A stretch of DNA of 64,000 nucleotides from the NCBI GenBank assembly GCA_021805545.1, contig JAJZFB010000034.1, positions 1-64,000 of the forward strand, written 5' to 3'. The DNA comes from Pseudomonadota bacterium. Lineage in GTDB: Bacteria; Pseudomonadota; Alphaproteobacteria; Acetobacterales; Acetobacteraceae. A program made the position numbers and the translations under genes. The notes below the pieces were generated by a model, which made no database searches, was not told the origin of the DNA, and saw nothing but the letters and a program-made list of their open reading frames with translations. Below, piece by piece: positions 35,897-44,937 of this stretch. Each line of letters starts with the position of its first letter. Within the stretch, counting starts at the first letter, position 1.

Positions 35897-36295
35897 ATGT
35901 CGATGTCCGATCCTTTGGGTGACATGCTCACCCGCATCCGTAATGCTCAGCATGCGCGTCTTACGTCATGCGTAGCGCCGGCCTCTAACCTGCGCGCTAA
36001 TGTGCTGGATGTGCTGAAGCGCGAAGGCTTTATTCGCGGCTTCTCTCGCGAAGAAGTGCGCCCTGGCATTGCCCAGCTGCGCATTGAGCTGAAATACAAT
36101 GATGGTCAGCCGGTGATCAAGGAGATCAGCCGCGTGTCCCGTCCGGGCCGCCGCGTTTACTCCAAGATTAAGGAGCTGCCCCGCGTGTATAATGGTTTGG
36201 GCGTTTCCATCCTCTCCACGCCGCGTGGCGTGATGAGCGATGTTGAGGCCCGCGCTGCCAATGTTGGTGGCGAAGTTCTCTGCCGCGTCTTCTAA
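35897..36295 (+). CDS. rpsH: 30S ribosomal protein S8
   Basis: Primary 16S binder; in E. coli it represses the spc operon by binding mRNA near rplE. 132 residues with [14 protein letters not shown] and [20 protein letters not shown]. Translation may start at Met1 or Met3. Thirteen bases before rplF. Confidence 0.98.
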   Translation: MSMSDPLGDMLTRIRNAQHARLTSCVAPASNLRANVLDVLKREGFIRGFSREEVRPGIAQLRIELKYNDGQPVIKEISRVSRPGRRVYSKIKELPRVYNGLGVSILSTPRGVMSDVEARAANVGGEVLCRVF

Positions 36296-36308
36296 GGGAG
36301 GGAGCAAT

Positions 36309-36842
36309 ATGTCACGCGTAGGCAAATATCCCGTTGAAATCCCCGCCGGCGTTACGCTGGCGCTGGCTGGCAACGTTCTTACCGCCAAAGGCAAACTTGG
36401 CGAGTTGAAGCTGACCCTGACCGATTTGGTTGAGACCACGGTCGAGGGCAACAAGGTTTCGGTTCAGCCGAAGACCAAGGAGAGCCAGGCACGCATGATG
36501 TGGGGCACCACCCGTGCCAACATCGCCAACATGGTGAAAGGCGTGTCCCAGGGTTACTCCAAGACGCTGGAGATTACCGGTACTGGTTACCGCGCCGCGG
36601 TGCAGGGTAAAAATCTGGTGGTTAATCTCGGCTTCTCCCATGATGTGGTTTACCCGATCCCTGAAGGGATTAAGGTGACTTGCGAGAAGCCCACTTCGAT
36701 TAAGGTTGAAGGTGTAGATAAACGCCAGGTGGGCCAAGTTTGCGCTGAACTGCGTACCTACCGTCCGCCCGAGCCGTATAAGGGCAAGGGTGTTAAGTTC
36801 GAAGGCGAGGCGATCCGCCGCAAAGAGGGTAAGAAGAAGTAA
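36309..36842 (+). CDS. rplF: 50S ribosomal protein L6
   Basis: Located near the sarcin-ricin loop. 177 residues from the ATG at 36309 ([15 protein letters not shown]), preceded by GGGAGGGAG. Ends with the signature [19 protein letters not shown]. The TAA shares one base with the rplR ATG (TAATG). Confidence 0.98.
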   Translation: MSRVGKYPVEIPAGVTLALAGNVLTAKGKLGELKLTLTDLVETTVEGNKVSVQPKTKESQARMMWGTTRANIANMVKGVSQGYSKTLEITGTGYRAAVQGKNLVVNLGFSHDVVYPIPEGIKVTCEKPTSIKVEGVDKRQVGQVCAELRTYRPPEPYKGKGVKFEGEAIRRKEGKKK

Positions 36843-37201
36843 TGTCAAATCTCGCATTGCAGGCGCGCCGCCGGGCCCGCCTTCGCTATCAGCTTCGGCA
36901 GAAATCTTCTGGCCGTCCGCGCCTGTCCGTTTTTCGCTCCGGCAAGCATATCTATGCGCAGGTTATCGACGATGCCCAGGGCCGCACCTTGGCTGCCGCT
37001 TCGACGTTGGACAAGGAGTTGCGCGAGCAGCTGAGTACCGGCGCCGACAAGGAGGCTGCTACGGCGGTTGGGAAGCTGATTGCCGAGCGCTCCAAGGCAG
37101 CCGGTGTTTCGCAGGTTGTCTTCGATCGCGGTTCTTATCTCTATCATGGCCGGGTGAAAGCCCTGGCCGAGGCGGCCCGTGAGGGCGGTCTCGATTTCTA
37201 A
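36842..37201 (+). CDS. rplR: 50S ribosomal protein L18
   Basis: Carries 5S rRNA into the 50S subunit. 119 residues with [20 protein letters not shown] and [20 protein letters not shown]. One-base overlap with rplF; rpsE follows after 12 bases. Confidence 0.98.
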   Translation: MSNLALQARRRARLRYQLRQKSSGRPRLSVFRSGKHIYAQVIDDAQGRTLAAASTLDKELREQLSTGADKEAATAVGKLIAERSKAAGVSQVVFDRGSYLYHGRVKALAEAAREGGLDF

Positions 37202-37213
37202 GAGGGTTTGCAG

Positions 37214-37804
37214 ATGGCACGTGAAGCACGCGAAGGCGGCTCTGGCGGCAGGAATCGGGAGCGCGAGCGCGAGCGCGAGCGGGAGCCGGGGGATGAGTTT
37301 GTTGATAAGCTGGTGACGATTAACCGCGTCGCCAAAGTGGTGAAGGGCGGCCGTCGGTTTGCCTTTGCTGCTCTGGTGGTGGTTGGCGACCAAAAGGGCC
37401 GCGTGGGCTATGGTGCGGGTAAGGCCCGCGAGGTGCCCGAGGCAATCCGCAAGGCGACGGAGCGCGCGAAGAAGACCATGATCCGCGTGCCGATGAAGGA
37501 AGGCCGCACGCTGCATCACGATATTCGCGGCACGTTCGGCGCGGGTGAAGTTGTCATCCGTTCCGCTCCGGCTGGTACCGGAATCATCGCCGGTGGCCCG
37601 CTGCGCGCCGTGTTCGAGACGCTGGGCATTGGCGACGTGGTGGCCAAGTCGCTCGGCAGCCGTAACCCGCATAATATGGTGAAGGCGACTTTTGCGGCTC
37701 TGCAGAACGTGACCAGCCCGCGCCAGGTGGCTTCCCGCCGTGGCAAGAAGGTGGCTGATTTGTTTGGTGCCGCTGAGAAGCCGGTGGAGGCAAGCGATGT
37801 CTGA
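37214..37804 (+). CDS. rpsE: 30S ribosomal protein S5 with Arg-Glu repeat at N-terminus
   Basis: Part of the mRNA entry site and the ram/accuracy region. 196 residues from the ATG at 37214. Residues about 14-24 are an Arg-Glu repeat coded by tandem GAGCGC hexamers (37259-37282). The core is normal: [37 protein letters not shown] and [17 protein letters not shown]. The last eight bases overlap rpmD. Confidence 0.98.
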   Translation: MAREAREGGSGGRNREREREREREPGDEFVDKLVTINRVAKVVKGGRRFAFAALVVVGDQKGRVGYGAGKAREVPEAIRKATERAKKTMIRVPMKEGRTLHHDIRGTFGAGEVVIRSAPAGTGIIAGGPLRAVFETLGIGDVVAKSLGSRNPHNMVKATFAALQNVTSPRQVASRRGKKVADLFGAAEKPVEASDV

Positions 37805-37985
37805 TAAGAAGATTCGCATTACCCAGGTCGCGTCCGGTAACGGGCGCAAGCCAGGCCAGCAGGCCACTTTGATTGGGCTGGGGCTGAACAAGATACGTAA
37901 GAGCGTCGAGGTGGCCGCCACCCCGGAAGTTCTAGGTAAGGTGAACAAGGTTAAGCACCTGCTGAAGGTTGAAGAGCTGGGCTGA
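37797..37985 (+). CDS. rpmD: 50S ribosomal protein L30
   Basis: Small 50S protein. 62 residues from the ATG at 37797, inside the end of rpsE. Family core: [20 protein letters not shown] and [10 protein letters not shown]. Twenty-four bases before rplO. Confidence 0.97.
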   Translation: MSDKKIRITQVASGNGRKPGQQATLIGLGLNKIRKSVEVAATPEVLGKVNKVKHLLKVEELG

Positions 37986-38009
37986 GCTCCTGGCGTTGAG
38001 GATTGAACG

Positions 38010-38495
38010 ATGAAATTGAATGAGATCCGGGACAATCCCGGCGCGCGTTTGAAGTCCAAGCGTCTCGGCCGTGGAATCGGCTCGGGCAAGGGCAAAACGT
38101 CGGGAAAGGGCGTGAAGGGCCAAAAAGCGCGCGAGGGTGTATCCCTCAATGGCTTCGAGGGTGGTCAGCTTCCTATCTACCGTCGTCTGCCGAAGCGTGG
38201 CTTCACCAATATCAACCGCAAGGAGTATGCGCCGCTGAATCTTGGCACGCTGGCGGCGGCGATTGAATCTGGCAAGCTCGATGCGGCTCAACCCATCACC
38301 GAAGCGGTGCTGGAAGCGGCCGGTATTGTGCGCCTGAATAAGGTGGATGGTGTGCGTCTGCTGGCCAAGGGCAGTATTGCCAAGGCTGTAACCATCGAAG
38401 TCTCGGGTGCCTCTGCCGCGGCTGTGGCTGCTATTGAGCAAGCTGGTGGCAAGGTGACGACGCTGGTGGTGAAGGCTGACGCCACGGACGCTTAA
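38010..38495 (+). CDS. rplO: 50S ribosomal protein L15
   Basis: Late-assembly 50S protein. 161 residues with the glycine-rich N-terminus ([20 protein letters not shown]) and [17 protein letters not shown]. It is followed by a 108-base gap with two hairpins, the second a strong terminator, before secY. Confidence 0.98.
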   Translation: MKLNEIRDNPGARLKSKRLGRGIGSGKGKTSGKGVKGQKAREGVSLNGFEGGQLPIYRRLPKRGFTNINRKEYAPLNLGTLAAAIESGKLDAAQPITEAVLEAAGIVRLNKVDGVRLLAKGSIAKAVTIEVSGASAAAVAAIEQAGGKVTTLVVKADATDA

Positions 38496-38506
38496 GGGCT
38501 TGCCTC

Positions 38507-38525
38507 TGCCGGAGAAAATCCGGCA
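38507..38525 (+). promoter_or_regulatory. Small hairpin after rplO
   Basis: TGCCGGA, loop GAAAA, TCCGGCA: a 7-bp perfect stem starting 11 bases after the rplO stop. It lies just upstream of the stronger terminator hairpin and may stabilise the rplO 3' end. Confidence 0.5.
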
Positions 38526-38536
38526 AATAGCGCTAT

Positions 38537-38583
38537 AAACGGCGCTTGCCAGTCGCGCGAAGCACCGGCAAGCGCCGTTTTTT
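38537..38583 (+). terminator. Intrinsic terminator between rplO and secY
   Basis: A perfect 14-bp stem, AAACGGCGCTTGCC (38537-38550) with its complement (38567-38580), a 16-base loop, and a run of six T ending at 38583. It lies 20 bases before the secY ATG, inside the spc cluster, so secY-adk must rely on readthrough or on a promoter I could not find. Confidence 0.85.
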
Positions 38584-38603
38584 GTTGATGTTAAGGATAA
38601 AGC

Positions 38604-39941
38604 ATGGCTTCCGCCGCAGAACAGATGGCCGCGAACATGAATTTAGGTGCGTTCGCGAAAGCTACAGACCTAAAGAAACGAATCTGGTTCACGCTGGGTG
38701 CTCTGATCGTGTTCCGCCTGGGCACGTATATCCCGGTGCCTGGTGTGGATGGCACCGTGATGGCGCACCTGATGACGCAGAACGGTGGCGGCATATTGGG
38801 CATGTTCAACATGTTCACAGGCGGCGCGCTTGGCCGGATGACGATTTTTGCCCTTAACATCCTACCTTATATTTCAGCTTCCATTATCATTCAGCTGATG
38901 ACGTCGGCCATTCCGGCGCTTGAGGCGCTGAAAAAGGAAGGTGATTCGGGGCGCCAGCGGATCACGCAGTACACGCGTTATCTCACGGTGCTTATTGCCA
39001 CCGTACAGGCCTATGGTATTGCCATCAGCCTTGAGCGGGTAAAGAGCACTTTGGGGCCTGCGGTGATTGACCCTGGAGCCTTCTTTGTGTTTACCGCCGT
39101 GGTAACGCTGGTGGGTGGTACGATTTTCGTGATGTGGCTTGGCGAGCAGATCACCTCGCGCGGTATTGGCACGGGATCAAGTCTGATCATTTTTGCCGGG
39201 ATTGTCGCCAACATGCCGGTGGCGATCGCGAGTGTTCTTGAGCTTGGTTCGACTGGCGCGCTTTCGACCCTTTTTATCATCATGTTCTTTGTTGTTGGTT
39301 TCGCCGTGATAGGGTTTGTGGTGTTCATGGAGCGGGCCCAAAGGCGCATCCTTATTCAACATCCTAAGCGGCAGATGGGTTCGAAAGTATTCGGCGGAGA
39401 AAGCAATTACATGCCGCTGAAGGTGAACGCCTCGGGCGTGATGCCGCCAATTTTTGCCAGTTCACTACTTGTGATTCCAGCCACTTTCGCCGGGTTCTCG
39501 GCCAGTGGCTCCGGGTGGCTGCAGGTTGTGGCGCATGCGCTTTCCAATGGGCAGCCGCTTTATTTGCTGCTCTTTGCCGGGTTGATTACCCTGTTTTCTT
39601 TTGTTTGGGCGGCGATTGCGTTTAATCCAGAGGAGACTGCGGAGAATTTGAAGAAGAATGGCGCGTTTATTCCAGGGGTTCGGCCCGGCAGTAACACGGC
39701 GAAGTATTTTGATATGGTTTTGACGCGCCTGACGGCGATTGGCGCGGTGTATCTGGTTATAGTTTGTCTGCTACCGGATTTTGCCATGAGCCGGTATAGC
39801 CTGCCATTTTATTTTGGGGGGACATCTTTGCTGATCATGGTATCGGTTACCATGGATACGATGACACAAATCCAGTCGCACCTGCTGGCGCATCAGTATC
39901 AGGGCTTGCTTCGTAAGACCCGCGGCAAGAATCGGAAATAG
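38604..39941 (+). CDS. secY: Preprotein translocase subunit SecY
   Basis: The protein-conducting channel of the inner membrane. 445 residues with ten predicted membrane helices, starting at the first (IWFTLGALIVFRLGTYIPVP). Conserved cytoplasmic segments include GDSGRQRITQYTRYLTV, ERAQRRILIQHPKRQMG and PEETAENLKKNGAFIPGVRP. TTAAGGA precedes the ATG. A strong terminator sits just upstream; adk follows after nine bases. Confidence 0.98.
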   Translation: MASAAEQMAANMNLGAFAKATDLKKRIWFTLGALIVFRLGTYIPVPGVDGTVMAHLMTQNGGGILGMFNMFTGGALGRMTIFALNILPYISASIIIQLMTSAIPALEALKKEGDSGRQRITQYTRYLTVLIATVQAYGIAISLERVKSTLGPAVIDPGAFFVFTAVVTLVGGTIFVMWLGEQITSRGIGTGSSLIIFAGIVANMPVAIASVLELGSTGALSTLFIIMFFVVGFAVIGFVVFMERAQRRILIQHPKRQMGSKVFGGESNYMPLKVNASGVMPPIFASSLLVIPATFAGFSASGSGWLQVVAHALSNGQPLYLLLFAGLITLFSFVWAAIAFNPEETAENLKKNGAFIPGVRPGSNTAKYFDMVLTRLTAIGAVYLVIVCLLPDFAMSRYSLPFYFGGTSLLIMVSVTMDTMTQIQSHLLAHQYQGLLRKTRGKNRK

Positions 39942-39950
39942 GAGAACAAT

Positions 39951-40622
39951 GTGGAGCTAATCCTTCTGGGGCCGCCGGGAGCGGGCAAGGGGACCCAATC
40001 GAAATTGCTGGAGACCCGTTACGGTGTGGCTCAGATTTCAACGGGAGATATGCTGCGTGCCGAGGTGAAGGCAGGCACGCCGATTGGGCTTGAAGCCAAG
40101 AGCGTCATGGATGCGGGCAAGCTGGTGTCTGACGATATTCTGGTCCGCATGATCCAGGAGCGGATTCACCGGGCTGATTGCGCCAAAGGCTTCATTCTTG
40201 ATGGCTTCCCGCGTACAGTGCCGCAGGCCGAGGCGCTGGACCGCATGCTGCATGACACTGCGGTCGACCTTGATGCCGTGATTGAACTGAAAGTTGATGA
40301 GACCGTGCTGGTCGAACGCATCAGCGGCCGTTTTACCTGCGCCACATGTGGCGCAGGCTACCACGATAAATTCAAGCAGCCCAAAAAGCCCGGCGTGTGC
40401 GATGTGTGCAGCGGTACGGAGTTTACCCGCCGCCCAGATGACAAGGCCGAGACCGTACATGCGCGCCTAGAGGCCTACAACGCCCAGACGGCCCCGATTC
40501 TGCCTTATTACAGGGCGCAAGGGCGCCTGTATGTGGTGGATGGTATGGCGGAGATGGACGAGGTCGAAGCGCAAATCGAGGCGGTTCTGCGCAAAATCGG
40601 CGTTCCTGTGGCTAGGACTTGA
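39951..40622 (+). CDS. adk: Adenylate kinase with zinc-binding lid
   Basis: Balances ATP, ADP and AMP. 223 residues, GTG start with AGGAGAACAAT before it. P-loop GPPGAGKGTQ, AMP site STGDMLRAEV, and DGFPRTVPQAEAL. The long-form lid has a four-cysteine zinc site (CATCG and CDVCSG, about residues 126-150), as in many Gram-positive and alphaproteobacterial enzymes and unlike the His-Ser-Asp-Thr lid of E. coli. Confidence 0.97.
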   Translation: MELILLGPPGAGKGTQSKLLETRYGVAQISTGDMLRAEVKAGTPIGLEAKSVMDAGKLVSDDILVRMIQERIHRADCAKGFILDGFPRTVPQAEALDRMLHDTAVDLDAVIELKVDETVLVERISGRFTCATCGAGYHDKFKQPKKPGVCDVCSGTEFTRRPDDKAETVHARLEAYNAQTAPILPYYRAQGRLYVVDGMAEMDEVEAQIEAVLRKIGVPVART

Positions 40623-40651
40623 CGGGATCACGAAAAATTGATGATTCTTCG

Positions 40652-40679
40652 TTGACTCTAATTTGGCGGGCGCTATAAC
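40652..40679 (+). promoter_or_regulatory. Promoter of rpsM-rpsK-rpoA-rplQ
   Basis: TTGACT (40652-40657) and TATAAC (40674-40679) with 16 bases between them form one of the best sigma-70 matches in the window. A GC-rich hairpin (GCGGCGCTCC paired with GGGGCGCCGC, 40688-40713) lies in the resulting leader, before the GTG start of rpsM. It may be a control element for the operon; no S4 gene is present. Confidence 0.7.
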
Positions 40680-40760
40680 CCGCTTTCGCGGCGCTCCCGG
40701 GGTGGGGCGCCGCAACTTGTTATGACCTCACGAGAGGTCTTTGTCGTCAGGAGAGACCAG

Positions 40761-41138
40761 GTGGCGCGTATTGCCGGCGTAAACATTCCCACGAACAAGC
40801 GTGTCGTGATTAGCCTTCGTTATATCTACGGCATTGGCCCGGTGAAGGCCCAGGAGATTTGTACTGCTCTGGGTATCCCCGATGAGCGCCGTGTCAACCA
40901 GCTCTCGGATGACGAGATTCTGCGTCTGCGCGAGTTGATCGACAAAGACTACCGCGTTGAGGGAGACCTCCGCCGTGAAGTTGCGATGAATATCAAGCGT
41001 TTGATGGATTTGGGTTGCTACCGTGGCTTGCGCCACCGCAAGGGGCTGCCGGTTCGTGGCCAGCGCACCCATACCAATGCCCGTACCCGCAAGGGTAAGG
41101 CTGTGGCCATCGCCGGCAAGAAGAAAGTCACCCGGTAA
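40761..41138 (+). CDS. rpsM: 30S ribosomal protein S13
   Basis: Head protein at the subunit bridge and P-site tRNA. 125 residues from GTG 40761 ([19 protein letters not shown]), preceded by AGGAGA; the frame extends 13 codons upstream without similarity. C-terminus has the family [20 protein letters not shown]. First gene of the alpha operon. Confidence 0.97.
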   Translation: MARIAGVNIPTNKRVVISLRYIYGIGPVKAQEICTALGIPDERRVNQLSDDEILRLRELIDKDYRVEGDLRREVAMNIKRLMDLGCYRGLRHRKGLPVRGQRTHTNARTRKGKAVAIAGKKKVTR

Positions 41139-41177
41139 GCGTCCGACGCACCCGTTTTCAGTTACAGGAATTAAGAT

Positions 41178-41567
41178 ATGGCGAAGCCCGCTTCCCGTCC
41201 CCGCAAGAAAGAGCGCAAGAACATCATCTCCGGTGTTGCGCATGTTCTGGCCAGCTTCAACAACACCATGGTGAACATCACCGACGCCCAGGGTAACACC
41301 ATCTCCTGGTCGTCTGCCGGTAGCCAGGGCTTTAAAGGTAGCCGCAAGTCGACACCCTATGCAGCCCAGGTGGCTGCGGAGGATGCCGGGCGCAAGGCGC
41401 GCGAGCATGGCATGGAGATGCTGGAAATTGAGGTGAGCGGTCCTGGTTCGGGTCGTGAGAGCGCGTTGCGTGCCCTGCAAGCCGTGGGCTTCCAGATTTC
41501 CGCGATTCGTGACCTGACGCCGATTCCGCATAACGGCTGCCGCCCGCGCAAGCGCCGCCGCGTCTAA
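41178..41567 (+). CDS. rpsK: 30S ribosomal protein S11
   Basis: 30S platform protein. 129 residues with [39 protein letters not shown] and [20 protein letters not shown]. Follows rpsM after 39 bases. rpsD, which lies here in gammaproteobacteria, is absent, as is usual in alphaproteobacteria. Confidence 0.99.
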   Translation: MAKPASRPRKKERKNIISGVAHVLASFNNTMVNITDAQGNTISWSSAGSQGFKGSRKSTPYAAQVAAEDAGRKAREHGMEMLEIEVSGPGSGRESALRALQAVGFQISAIRDLTPIPHNGCRPRKRRRV

Positions 41568-41630
41568 GGTGAAGCGATTTTGTTGAGGTCTGGGTGGTTT
41601 GTCGGCCGTCCTGGGCCGGAGGGGTGAATT

Positions 41631-42665
41631 TTGAAAGAGTCAAACTCGTCTTTGCAGCGCAATTGGCAAACGCTGATTAAGCCGGAACAGCTCGATATTG
41701 AGTTTGGTTCCGATGCCGGCCGCGTGGCCACGATTATCGCCGAGCCGCTGGAGCGCGGCTTTGGCATGACGCTTGGTAACTCCCTGCGGCGTATCCTGCT
41801 ATCTTCTTTGCAGGGGGCTGCCGTTACTGGCGTGCGTATTGATGGCGTGCTGCATGAATTCTCGACCATTGCCGGTGTCCGGGAGGATGTGACTGACATC
41901 GTGCTCAACATCAAGCAGCTTGCCGTGCGGATGCATGGTGAGGGGCCGAAGCGAATGGTGCTGACGGCCACTGGCCCTGGTGAGGTGAAAGCTGGCCAGA
42001 TTCAGGCTGGGCATGACATTGAAATCATGAATCCCGAGTTGGTGTTGTGCACACTGGATGAAGGCGCGACGCTGGGCATTGAATTCTCCGTTGGCTCCGG
42101 CCGCGGTTATGAGGCGGCTTCGGCCAACCGCCCTGAAGATGCGCCAATTGGATTGATTCCTATTGACGCGATTTATTCGCCCGTTCGCCGCGTATCGTAC
42201 CGCGTGGAGAAGACCCGCGTAGGGCAAGTGACGGATTATGATAAGCTAATCCTTGAAGTGGAAACAAACGCTGCGGTAACGCCGGAAGATGCGGTAGCGC
42301 TGGCTGCCCGCATTTTGCAGGACCAGCTCTCGATGTTCGTGAACTTCGAGGAGCCACAGCGTATGCGTGCCGAAGAGCCGCGTATCGAGTTGCCATTCAA
42401 CCCGAATCTCCTGCGGAAGGTGGATGAGCTGGAGCTTTCTGTGCGTTCCGCAAATTGTCTGAAGAACGACAATATCGTGTATATTGGCGATTTAGTGCAG
42501 AAGAGCGAGCAGGAAATGCTGCGTACGCCAAATTTTGGCCGTAAGTCACTGAACGAAATTAAAGAAGTGCTGACTGCCATGGGATTGTCCCTTGGTATGA
42601 CCGTGAATGATTGGCCACCTGAGAATATTGAGGAACTGGCCAAGCGTTCCGACCAGCCCTTTTGA
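41631..42665 (+). CDS. rpoA: RNA polymerase alpha subunit
   Basis: Assembles RNA polymerase and contacts UP elements and activators. 344 residues. N-terminal domain with [21 protein letters not shown]-terminal domain with [28 protein letters not shown]. The start is TTG 41631, 7 bases after GGAGGGG; a second TTG seven codons on would fit the common N-terminus (LQRNWQ). No ATG is available nearby. Confidence 0.97.
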   Translation: MKESNSSLQRNWQTLIKPEQLDIEFGSDAGRVATIIAEPLERGFGMTLGNSLRRILLSSLQGAAVTGVRIDGVLHEFSTIAGVREDVTDIVLNIKQLAVRMHGEGPKRMVLTATGPGEVKAGQIQAGHDIEIMNPELVLCTLDEGATLGIEFSVGSGRGYEAASANRPEDAPIGLIPIDAIYSPVRRVSYRVEKTRVGQVTDYDKLILEVETNAAVTPEDAVALAARILQDQLSMFVNFEEPQRMRAEEPRIELPFNPNLLRKVDELELSVRSANCLKNDNIVYIGDLVQKSEQEMLRTPNFGRKSLNEIKEVLTAMGLSLGMTVNDWPPENIEELAKRSDQPF

Positions 42666-42689
42666 AGTCTAACCGGGAAGTTTTATACC

Positions 42690-43112
42690 ATGCGTCATGG
42701 TCTCAGCGGCCGTAAACTCGGCGTCACCTCTTCGCACCGCGCTGCGATGTTCCGTAATATGGCGGTTGCGCTCATTAAGCATGAGCAGATCACCACAACT
42801 CTGCCAAAGGCCAAGGAACTGCGGCCGGTGGCCGAAAAGCTTATTACCCTTGGTAAGCGAGGTGGTCTCCACGCTAAGCGCCAGGCCTTCAGCCAACTCC
42901 GCGATGAAGCAATTGTTGCCAAGCTGTTTGATGCCTTGGCCGAGCGCTATAAGGGTCGTGCTGGTGGCTATACCCGCGTGCTGAAGGCCGGTATGCGCTA
43001 TGGCGACGCCGCTGATATGGCTGTGATTGAACTGGTTGACCGTGATGTGTCGGCCAAAGGGCAGGATAGCGGCCCGAAGCCGGAAGTGGTGGAGGAAGAG
43101 GGGGCTGAATAA
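42690..43112 (+). CDS. rplQ: 50S ribosomal protein L17
   Basis: 50S protein near the tunnel exit. 140 residues, starting [20 protein letters not shown], with an acidic C-terminal tail. Last gene of the ribosomal block; a strong terminator follows 19 bases after the stop. Confidence 0.98.
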   Translation: MRHGLSGRKLGVTSSHRAAMFRNMAVALIKHEQITTTLPKAKELRPVAEKLITLGKRGGLHAKRQAFSQLRDEAIVAKLFDALAERYKGRAGGYTRVLKAGMRYGDAADMAVIELVDRDVSAKGQDSGPKPEVVEEEGAE

Positions 43113-43131
43113 TCCTTCTGTCTCTGGGTGA

Positions 43132-43165
43132 ACAAAAAGGGCAAGCCAAGGCTTGCCCTTTTTGT
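43132..43165 (+). terminator. Intrinsic terminator after rplQ
   Basis: A 16-bp perfect stem (ACAAAAAGGGCAAGCC and complement) with a two-base AA centre and a TTTTTGTTT tail. Ends the ribosomal block and can also act on the minus-strand gene arriving from the right. Confidence 0.93.
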
Positions 43166-43185
43166 TTGCGCGGACTCTGATTCAA

Positions 43186-43392
43186 TCAGAGGGGCTTATG
43201 TGCCTTGTCGATCAGGCGGCTGAGGAGGCCCGGCTTTTTGGTGGGTTTTGGCGTTGCTTTCTTGGCTTCGTCAGCTGCATTTTTGGCCTTCAGCTTCAGC
43301 CATTCATCCAGGGTTTTACCGGCTTTGGCGGCGCGCTCCTGCTCGTAGGCGAGTTGGCCTTTGCTTAAGGTTTTGGTGCTCGGGGGGGGCAT
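43186..43392 (-). CDS. Small basic protein, unknown function
   Basis: 68 residues, rich in Lys and Ala, starting MPPPSTKTLSKGQLAYEQER, with a predicted helical, charged middle (LDEWLKLKAKNAADEAKKA) and a basic end (LLSRLIDKAHKPL). No membrane segment or known domain. It sits alone between rplQ and an ABC importer. Looks like a real short gene from composition, but I do not recognise the family. Confidence 0.6.
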   Translation of the reverse strand: MPPPSTKTLSKGQLAYEQERAAKAGKTLDEWLKLKAKNAADEAKKATPKPTKKPGLLSRLIDKAHKPL

Positions 43393-43439
43393 TAGTGTCT
43401 CCAGAATTTAAACGAAATTTGCAGAGTCGGGGCGAAGTT

Positions 43440-44201
43440 TCAAGCGTCGCGGCTGCGGAGCAGGAAGCGTTCTAACAGGCCAAGGGCGCTGTATATGAAA
43501 ATACCGCTAATGCCGAGCATGATAAGGGCGGCGAACATGAGGGGGATCTGCAGCCTGTAGCTGGCTTCTATGATTCGGTAAGCAAGGCCAGAGGCGAAGC
43601 CACCCGACCCGGCGACGAATTCTGCCACCACGGCGCCAACAAGGGCCAGTGTGCCCGAGATGCGCAGGCCCGTGAGGAAATTGGGCAAGGCAGATGGCAG
43701 GCGCAGCAGGAACAGCATTTGCCAGCGCGAGGCGCCGTTGAGGCAGAAAAGATCCTGTAAGTCTTGTGGCGTGGCGGCCAGGCCGGCGGCAGTGTTGGAG
43801 AGGATGGGAAAGAAGGCGATGATGGCGGCGCAGACCACGAGTGCGACGAAAGGTTGTGGCACCCACAGGATGATGAGCGGTGCGATGGCGACGATAGGCG
43901 TAACCTGAAGTGTGACAGCCCAGGGCTGTACCGCGGCGCGGAATAATGAGCTGGCGGCCATGGCCACGGCCAGGGCCACACCAACGGCGGTGGCCACAGC
44001 CAGCGCGGCAAAGGTGACGGTGAGGGTGGAGACCAGTGCCGGGTTGAGGATTGTGTAACTATCCAGATAGGCGTGCCAGATGTCGATGGGGCCTGGCACA
44101 ATGTAAGATGGTACGCCGCTAAGCGTGACGGCGGCTTGCCATAGCGACAGGGCAATGATGCCGAAGGCAATGGGGGCGAGGCGTTCGAGCCATCTATTCA
44201 T
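43440..44201 (-). CDS. ABC importer permease (SsuC/TauC/ThiX type)
   Basis: Membrane subunit of an importer. 253 residues from the ATG at 44201, six predicted helices, with the BPD-transport coupling loop around LNGASRWQMLFLLRLPSALP. Its start overlaps the end of the ATPase gene by eight bases, so the ORF continuing upstream is a frame artefact. Third gene of the set substrate-binding protein, ATPase, permease. Substrate unknown; nitrate, sulfonate and pyrimidine-precursor importers share this fold. Confidence 0.9.
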   Translation of the reverse strand: MNRWLERLAPIAFGIIALSLWQAAVTLSGVPSYIVPGPIDIWHAYLDSYTILNPALVSTLTVTFAALAVATAVGVALAVAMAASSLFRAAVQPWAVTLQVTPIVAIAPLIILWVPQPFVALVVCAAIIAFFPILSNTAAGLAATPQDLQDLFCLNGASRWQMLFLLRLPSALPNFLTGLRISGTLALVGAVVAEFVAGSGGFASGLAYRIIEASYRLQIPLMFAALIMLGISGIFIYSALGLLERFLLRSRDA

Positions 44202-44937
44202 GAGGCATGATCCGGTGCAGCGTGTGGGTAATGTTTGCCACCAGGTTTGTGTAAGCGGCGCTGGTGCGGCGTTCCCCGCCTTCAGGGATTGACACGCTGA
44301 TGTCGGCTGCGATTTGGCCTGGGCGGGGCGACATGATGAGAATGCGGCTGGCGAGATAAGCGGCTTCATAAATGGAATGTGTGACAAAAATGATGGTTTT
44401 GCCTGTGCGGCGCCAGAGGGCGTGCAGATCATCCTGCAGCCGGTGGCGGGTGAACTCATCCAGCGCGGCGAAGGGTTCGTCCATGAGCAGAAGCGCGGGT
44501 TCTGAAATAAGGGCGCGGGCGATGGAGACACGCATGCGCATGCCGCCGGACAATGCCTTGGGCTTGGCGTCGGCGAATTCTGCCAGCCCCATTTGTGCCA
44601 GAACGGCTTGGATTTTTGGTGTCGCCTCGGCCTGGCGCACACCGCGCAGGCGCAGGGGCAGGTACACATTGCCGTAGGCGCTCAGCCAAGGCATTAATGT
44701 GGCGTCCTGGAAGACGAAACCAACTTCCCCAGCCGCGGGGCGTTGGTTGTTTTCCCATAAAATTGCGCCGCTGCTGGGCAGCTCCAGCCCCGCCAGCAGC
44801 CTTAACAGTGTAGATTTGCCACAGCCGGAGGGGCCGAGCAGCACGACGAACTCACCAGGGGCGATGTTGGCGGCGATATTATCTAGTGCCTTTGTACCAC
44901 CCGGGAAAGTTTTGGAGACGGCTTGCAGGGAAAACAT
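44194..44937 (-). CDS. ABC importer ATPase (SsuB/TauB/ThiZ type)
   Basis: Energises the neighbouring permease. 247 residues with Walker A GPSGCGKST, signature LSGGMRMRVSIARAL, Walker B LLLMDEPFAALD and the switch His in VTHSIYEA. The signature has Met-Arg where Gln-Gln or Gln-Arg is usual. The ATG shares one base with the stop of the binding-protein gene (TAATG), and the 3' end overlaps the permease gene. Confidence 0.93.
   Translation of the reverse strand: MFSLQAVSKTFPGGTKALDNIAANIAPGEFVVLLGPSGCGKSTLLRLLAGLELPSSGAILWENNQRPAAGEVGFVFQDATLMPWLSAYGNVYLPLRLRGVRQAEATPKIQAVLAQMGLAEFADAKPKALSGGMRMRVSIARALISEPALLLMDEPFAALDEFTRHRLQDDLHALWRRTGKTIIFVTHSIYEAAYLASRILIMSPRPGQIAADISVSIPEGGERRTSAAYTNLVANITHTLHRIMPHE

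Noticed and set aside
36845-38149. A 434-codon frame antisense to rplR-rpsE-rpmD-rplO
   Set aside because: No similarity; four well-identified ribosomal genes occupy the other strand.
44202-44669. Permease frame continuing upstream to make a 409-residue fusion
   Set aside because: The extension is the ATPase gene read in another frame; the permease family starts at 44201.
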